Source: Solobacterium sp. UBA3691 (GTDB lineage: Bacteria; Bacillota_I; Bacilli_A; Erysipelotrichales; Erysipelotrichaceae). From it: a stretch of DNA of 43,634 bases. The number at the start of each line of letters is the position of its first letter. Position 1 is the stretch's first letter. The notes under the pieces were generated by a model. The model searched no databases, was not told the DNA's origin, and saw nothing but the letters and a program-made list of their open reading frames with translations. This document shows, one piece after another, positions 40,847 to 43,634 of the stretch. The position numbers and the translations under genes are program-made. Location: contig DFIS01000069.1 in the NCBI GenBank assembly GCA_002372175.1, positions 1 to 43,634 of the forward strand, written 5' to 3'.

Positions 40847-43600
40847 ATGGAAGAGAAAAAAACAGAAATAACAGAAACAACTGATGACGAGACGAATTCC
40901 TCTGATACTCAGGCGAATTCTTTTTTCGAGGATGGTCAGATCGAGAAAATGGCAGAAGGTGCGGATGATGATGCCGATGCCCTTTCCAATACGACCAAGG
41001 TATACCAGATCGTCCACAATACACCGAAACAGATACAGAAGAGATCCACGCAGCAGGAGAAGAGAATACGCCGGCTGAGAAGGCTGCGGATCGTTAATAT
41101 ACTGCTGGCATTCATTATTCTCTGTTTTCTGATCGTCGGTGCTGTCGGCTTTAATATTGCCCGCAAGATGGTGGCAGATGCTCCGGAGCTGGAATTCAAG
41201 GACTTCATCGGTGAGGAGTCTTCACTGATCTTTGACGATGCCGGCAACCAGATCACCGAGATCGGTGTCTACCTGCGTGAGAATATTACATATAACAGCT
41301 GTCCGGAAGCTCTGGTGGATGCCTTCCTGTCGATCGAAGACTCGCGCTTCTTCACCCACTTCGGCTTTGATATCCCGCGTTTTACGATGGCTGCGATCAA
41401 GAACCTGCAGACCCGCAGTTTCGGTCAGGGCGGTTCCACCTTTACAATGCAGCTGGTCAAGAATACCTACTTCACGACCGATGCCGGTGATTCCAGTGTC
41501 GAACGTACAAAGAGTATTGAATACAAAGTGCAGCAGATCTATCTGGCGGTCAAACTGGAGCGTCTGCTGAACAAGAAAGAGATCTTCCAGCTGTATATGA
41601 ACCGTCTGAACTTCGGCGGTCATGTCCGCGGTGTGCAGAAAGCCTCCCTCTACTACTTCGGCAAGGAGTGCGATCAGCTGTACCTGTCGGAAGCAGCCCT
41701 GCTTGCCGGTATCGTCAACCTGCCGAACGGATACAACCCCTATTACCACCTGGATGATGCGACCTTCCGCCGCAACGAAGTCCTGAATCTGATGGCTTAT
41801 CACGGTTATATCACCGAGGAAGAAGCCAGGCTGGCGAAGACAGTCAACATTGAGGATCAGCTTGCCGGTGACATGCGCACGGCGACAAATGATTCCCAGT
41901 ACCAGTCCTATATCGATACGGTGCTTGTGGAAGCACAGAAGATCACCGGTCTTGACCCTTCGGTCAGAGGCATGCGTATCTATACCTTCCTGAATCAGGA
42001 GGTACAGAGCACGATCGATGCCATCCAGAACAGTGAAACAGTCGTACAGTTCCCGGATGATCTGATGCAGATCGCGATCATTTCGATGAATAATCATACC
42101 GGTGCCGTAGTCGGTATCGGCGGCGGACGAAACTATGACGGTGCCAGACTGCTGAACCGGGCAACGATGAACTACAAACAGCCAGGTTCTTCCGTCAAGC
42201 CTGTTCTCTCATACGCTCTGGCCTTTGAATACCTGGGCTATTCCCTTGATGAGATACTGCTGGATAAACCGATCACCTACCCTTACGAAAGCATGGTCAT
42301 CCACAATGCCAGCGGCAAGTATACCGGTGATATCACCATTAAAGATGCGGTCGCCTGGTCGCTGAACATTCCTGCCATTCTGACCCTGCAGAGAGTCCAG
42401 AACAAGATCGGCAAGGAAAAGATCGCTTCTTACATGAACAGTATCGGCTTTACCGTCCCGACAGCGGAGAATTTCCACCTGTCATTTGCGATCGGCGGTA
42501 CCTGGTTCGAGACAACGGTCGAAGAGCTTGCCGGTGCCCACAGTATGCTGATCAACGGCGGTGTATACAATGAGCCGCATACGATCGCCCGCATCGAACT
42601 GAGCGACGGAACCGAATACTATCCGCAGAACCAGAACCGTAAGGTGCTGAGTCCCGGCAGTGCATGGCTCACATGCGAACTGATGTATAACAACGTCTAC
42701 GGTCCGTATAACAACCTGATGCAGATCCTGAAGCGTGACTATCCTGTTTATGCCAAGACGGGTACGACAGACTGGGGCAGCGACGGTCTGCCCTACGGTA
42801 TTCCGAAGGGACAGATGAAAGATAAGTGGTTAGTCGCCAGCACCAGCAACTATACCAATGCGGTATGGGTCGGCTACGATATGGCGGTTGCCGGCAAACA
42901 GACATACTTTACCGTTGCGAAGCAGAATCTGAATATTCCCGGTAATATATGCAAACTGCTGCTGGATGCCGAAGAGTCCATCAGCGATACACCTCCTGCA
43001 GGCATACCGAAACCCGCTGATGTTGTGGAATCCACCTATGTCTACGGAAGCTATCCGCATGTACGTATGGAAGACTGGATGGATGAAGGTGCTTCGATCA
43101 CCTCCTTAGTATCCAAGGCCGGACTGGAATCACAGCCTCTTGTCAGTTCTCAGGAGTATAACGAAGCGATTGCCGAATCCATGGGTGATGACTTCCAGAT
43201 CTCTGCTTCTTATGACCAGTACGGTACGATGAAGATCAGCTGGGGAAGCGGTGACGGCTACTGCAGCGGCGGAATGAAGAATATCTCCCTGCATGACCGC
43301 TGGAATGACATCGATGAATGGGGTACCTGCCTTGTTGATCTGAACTGGCTGCGCTCTTCTTCCGACGGTTCCTTCTGGGCAACGATCTACGTTGACGGCA
43401 ACGCTGCCGGTCATGTGACCAGTACGACGACTTACTTCGAAGGCTGGGCGGCAGATCTCTGGGGTGAAGTCAGAGTCTGCGGAGGTTCCTCCGGCGGTGA
43501 TGATACAACCTGTACGGTTGCCAGATATGCCCCGATCGAAGAGACCTGGACAGATGAAGGCGGCTGGTGGGATGAAAACGGTGAGTGGCATCCCTGGTAG
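40847..43600 (+). CDS. Class A penicillin-binding protein (glycosyltransferase/transpeptidase)
   Basis: 917 residues. Acidic cytoplasmic tail 1-60, basic stretch 63-82, membrane anchor 82-104. GT51 glycosyltransferase with catalytic Glu164 in SIEDSRFFTHFG, GGSTFTMQLVKN (195-206), KLERLLNKKEIFQLYMNRLNFG and the RGVQKAS site. Transpeptidase with SxxK S448-K451, SLN 505-507 and KTGT 637-640. The last ~150 residues form a Cys-containing Ig/FN3-like domain and end in a Trp-rich tail, GGWWDENGEWHPW. Extracytoplasmic wall synthase. Divergent from dnaE; alone on the plus strand. A PBP1a/PonA-like role is inferred. Confidence 0.92.
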   Translation: MEEKKTEITETTDDETNSSDTQANSFFEDGQIEKMAEGADDDADALSNTTKVYQIVHNTPKQIQKRSTQQEKRIRRLRRLRIVNILLAFIILCFLIVGAVGFNIARKMVADAPELEFKDFIGEESSLIFDDAGNQITEIGVYLRENITYNSCPEALVDAFLSIEDSRFFTHFGFDIPRFTMAAIKNLQTRSFGQGGSTFTMQLVKNTYFTTDAGDSSVERTKSIEYKVQQIYLAVKLERLLNKKEIFQLYMNRLNFGGHVRGVQKASLYYFGKECDQLYLSEAALLAGIVNLPNGYNPYYHLDDATFRRNEVLNLMAYHGYITEEEARLAKTVNIEDQLAGDMRTATNDSQYQSYIDTVLVEAQKITGLDPSVRGMRIYTFLNQEVQSTIDAIQNSETVVQFPDDLMQIAIISMNNHTGAVVGIGGGRNYDGARLLNRATMNYKQPGSSVKPVLSYALAFEYLGYSLDEILLDKPITYPYESMVIHNASGKYTGDITIKDAVAWSLNIPAILTLQRVQNKIGKEKIASYMNSIGFTVPTAENFHLSFAIGGTWFETTVEELAGAHSMLINGGVYNEPHTIARIELSDGTEYYPQNQNRKVLSPGSAWLTCELMYNNVYGPYNNLMQILKRDYPVYAKTGTTDWGSDGLPYGIPKGQMKDKWLVASTSNYTNAVWVGYDMAVAGKQTYFTVAKQNLNIPGNICKLLLDAEESISDTPPAGIPKPADVVESTYVYGSYPHVRMEDWMDEGASITSLVSKAGLESQPLVSSQEYNEAIAESMGDDFQISASYDQYGTMKISWGSGDGYCSGGMKNISLHDRWNDIDEWGTCLVDLNWLRSSSDGSFWATIYVDGNAAGHVTSTTTYFEGWAADLWGEVRVCGGSSGGDDTTCTVARYAPIEETWTDEGGWWDENGEWHPW

Positions 43601-43634
43601 TAAACAAACAAGGGGCTGTAAAGAAATAGGATAT

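Noticed and set aside
41222..42097. 291-codon minus-strand ORF inside the class A PBP
   Set aside because: Antisense shadow of the GT51/transpeptidase coding frame, which has all catalytic motifs.
1..43634. tRNA, rRNA, CRISPR arrays, prophage
   Set aside because: No cloverleaf with CCA end, no rRNA-like blocks, no regularly spaced repeats longer than the 9-bp operator array, no phage structural genes.

Overview
The window looks like chromosomal core DNA of a mid-GC (about half G+C by eye) low-complexity-genome Firmicute. An Erysipelotrichia-type relative is my best guess, inferred from a Bacillus-style primosome (DnaB, DnaI), RNase J, CIRCE, S2-Ts-PyrH-Frr order, a DnaE-type polymerase and many overlapping genes. 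No rRNA, tRNA, CRISPR array or prophage is visible. Nearly all genes are on the minus strand; def, rnj, ppx and a class A penicillin-binding protein are on the plus strand.

Layout. 1-205: the 5' end of an IS200/IS605-type transposase cut by the window edge, with hairpins. 206-8801: accessory and signalling genes: a BlaI repressor with an M56 (BlaR1-type) membrane peptidase, a small membrane protein, a cystine-type amino-acid ABC importer, and a GntR(YtrA)/ABC-2 exporter operon ending in a free-standing winged-helix protein. 8926-12308: ftsW-rsmD-coaD, then an unusual fusion of a RecD2-like N-terminal domain to DUF4186, then a decayed MFS transporter. 12354-14858: def and ribonuclease J (plus strand). 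14866-15376: an Hsp20 gene under a CIRCE operator. 15476-22574: polA-mutM-coaE-dnaB-dnaI-pfkA operon. 22646-23927: a TroA/ZnuA-like lipoprotein lacking the metal histidines and a LysR stub. 23923-29427: uppS-cdsA-dxr-rseP-galE-radC operon. 29460-33812: frr, pyrH, ppx, tsf and rpsB. 33843-40785: dnaE, a two-component system, a TrmN6-like methyltransferase and an M42 peptidase. 40831-43600: a class A PBP divergent from dnaE.

The genes mainly serve DNA replication and repair (polA, mutM, dnaB, dnaI, dnaE, radC), translation (rpsB, tsf, frr, def, rsmD), cell wall and lipid supply (ftsW, uppS, cdsA, dxr, rseP, PBP) and coenzyme A synthesis (coaD, coaE). The core is conventional. The most notable points are the RecD2-N/DUF4186 fusion, a set of promoters whose -10 box lies only 7-11 nt before the start codon (candidate leaderless mRNAs), a four-copy 9-bp-phased operator array before the GntR operon, and inverted repeats that enclose the ribosome binding sites of radC and the IS200 transposase.
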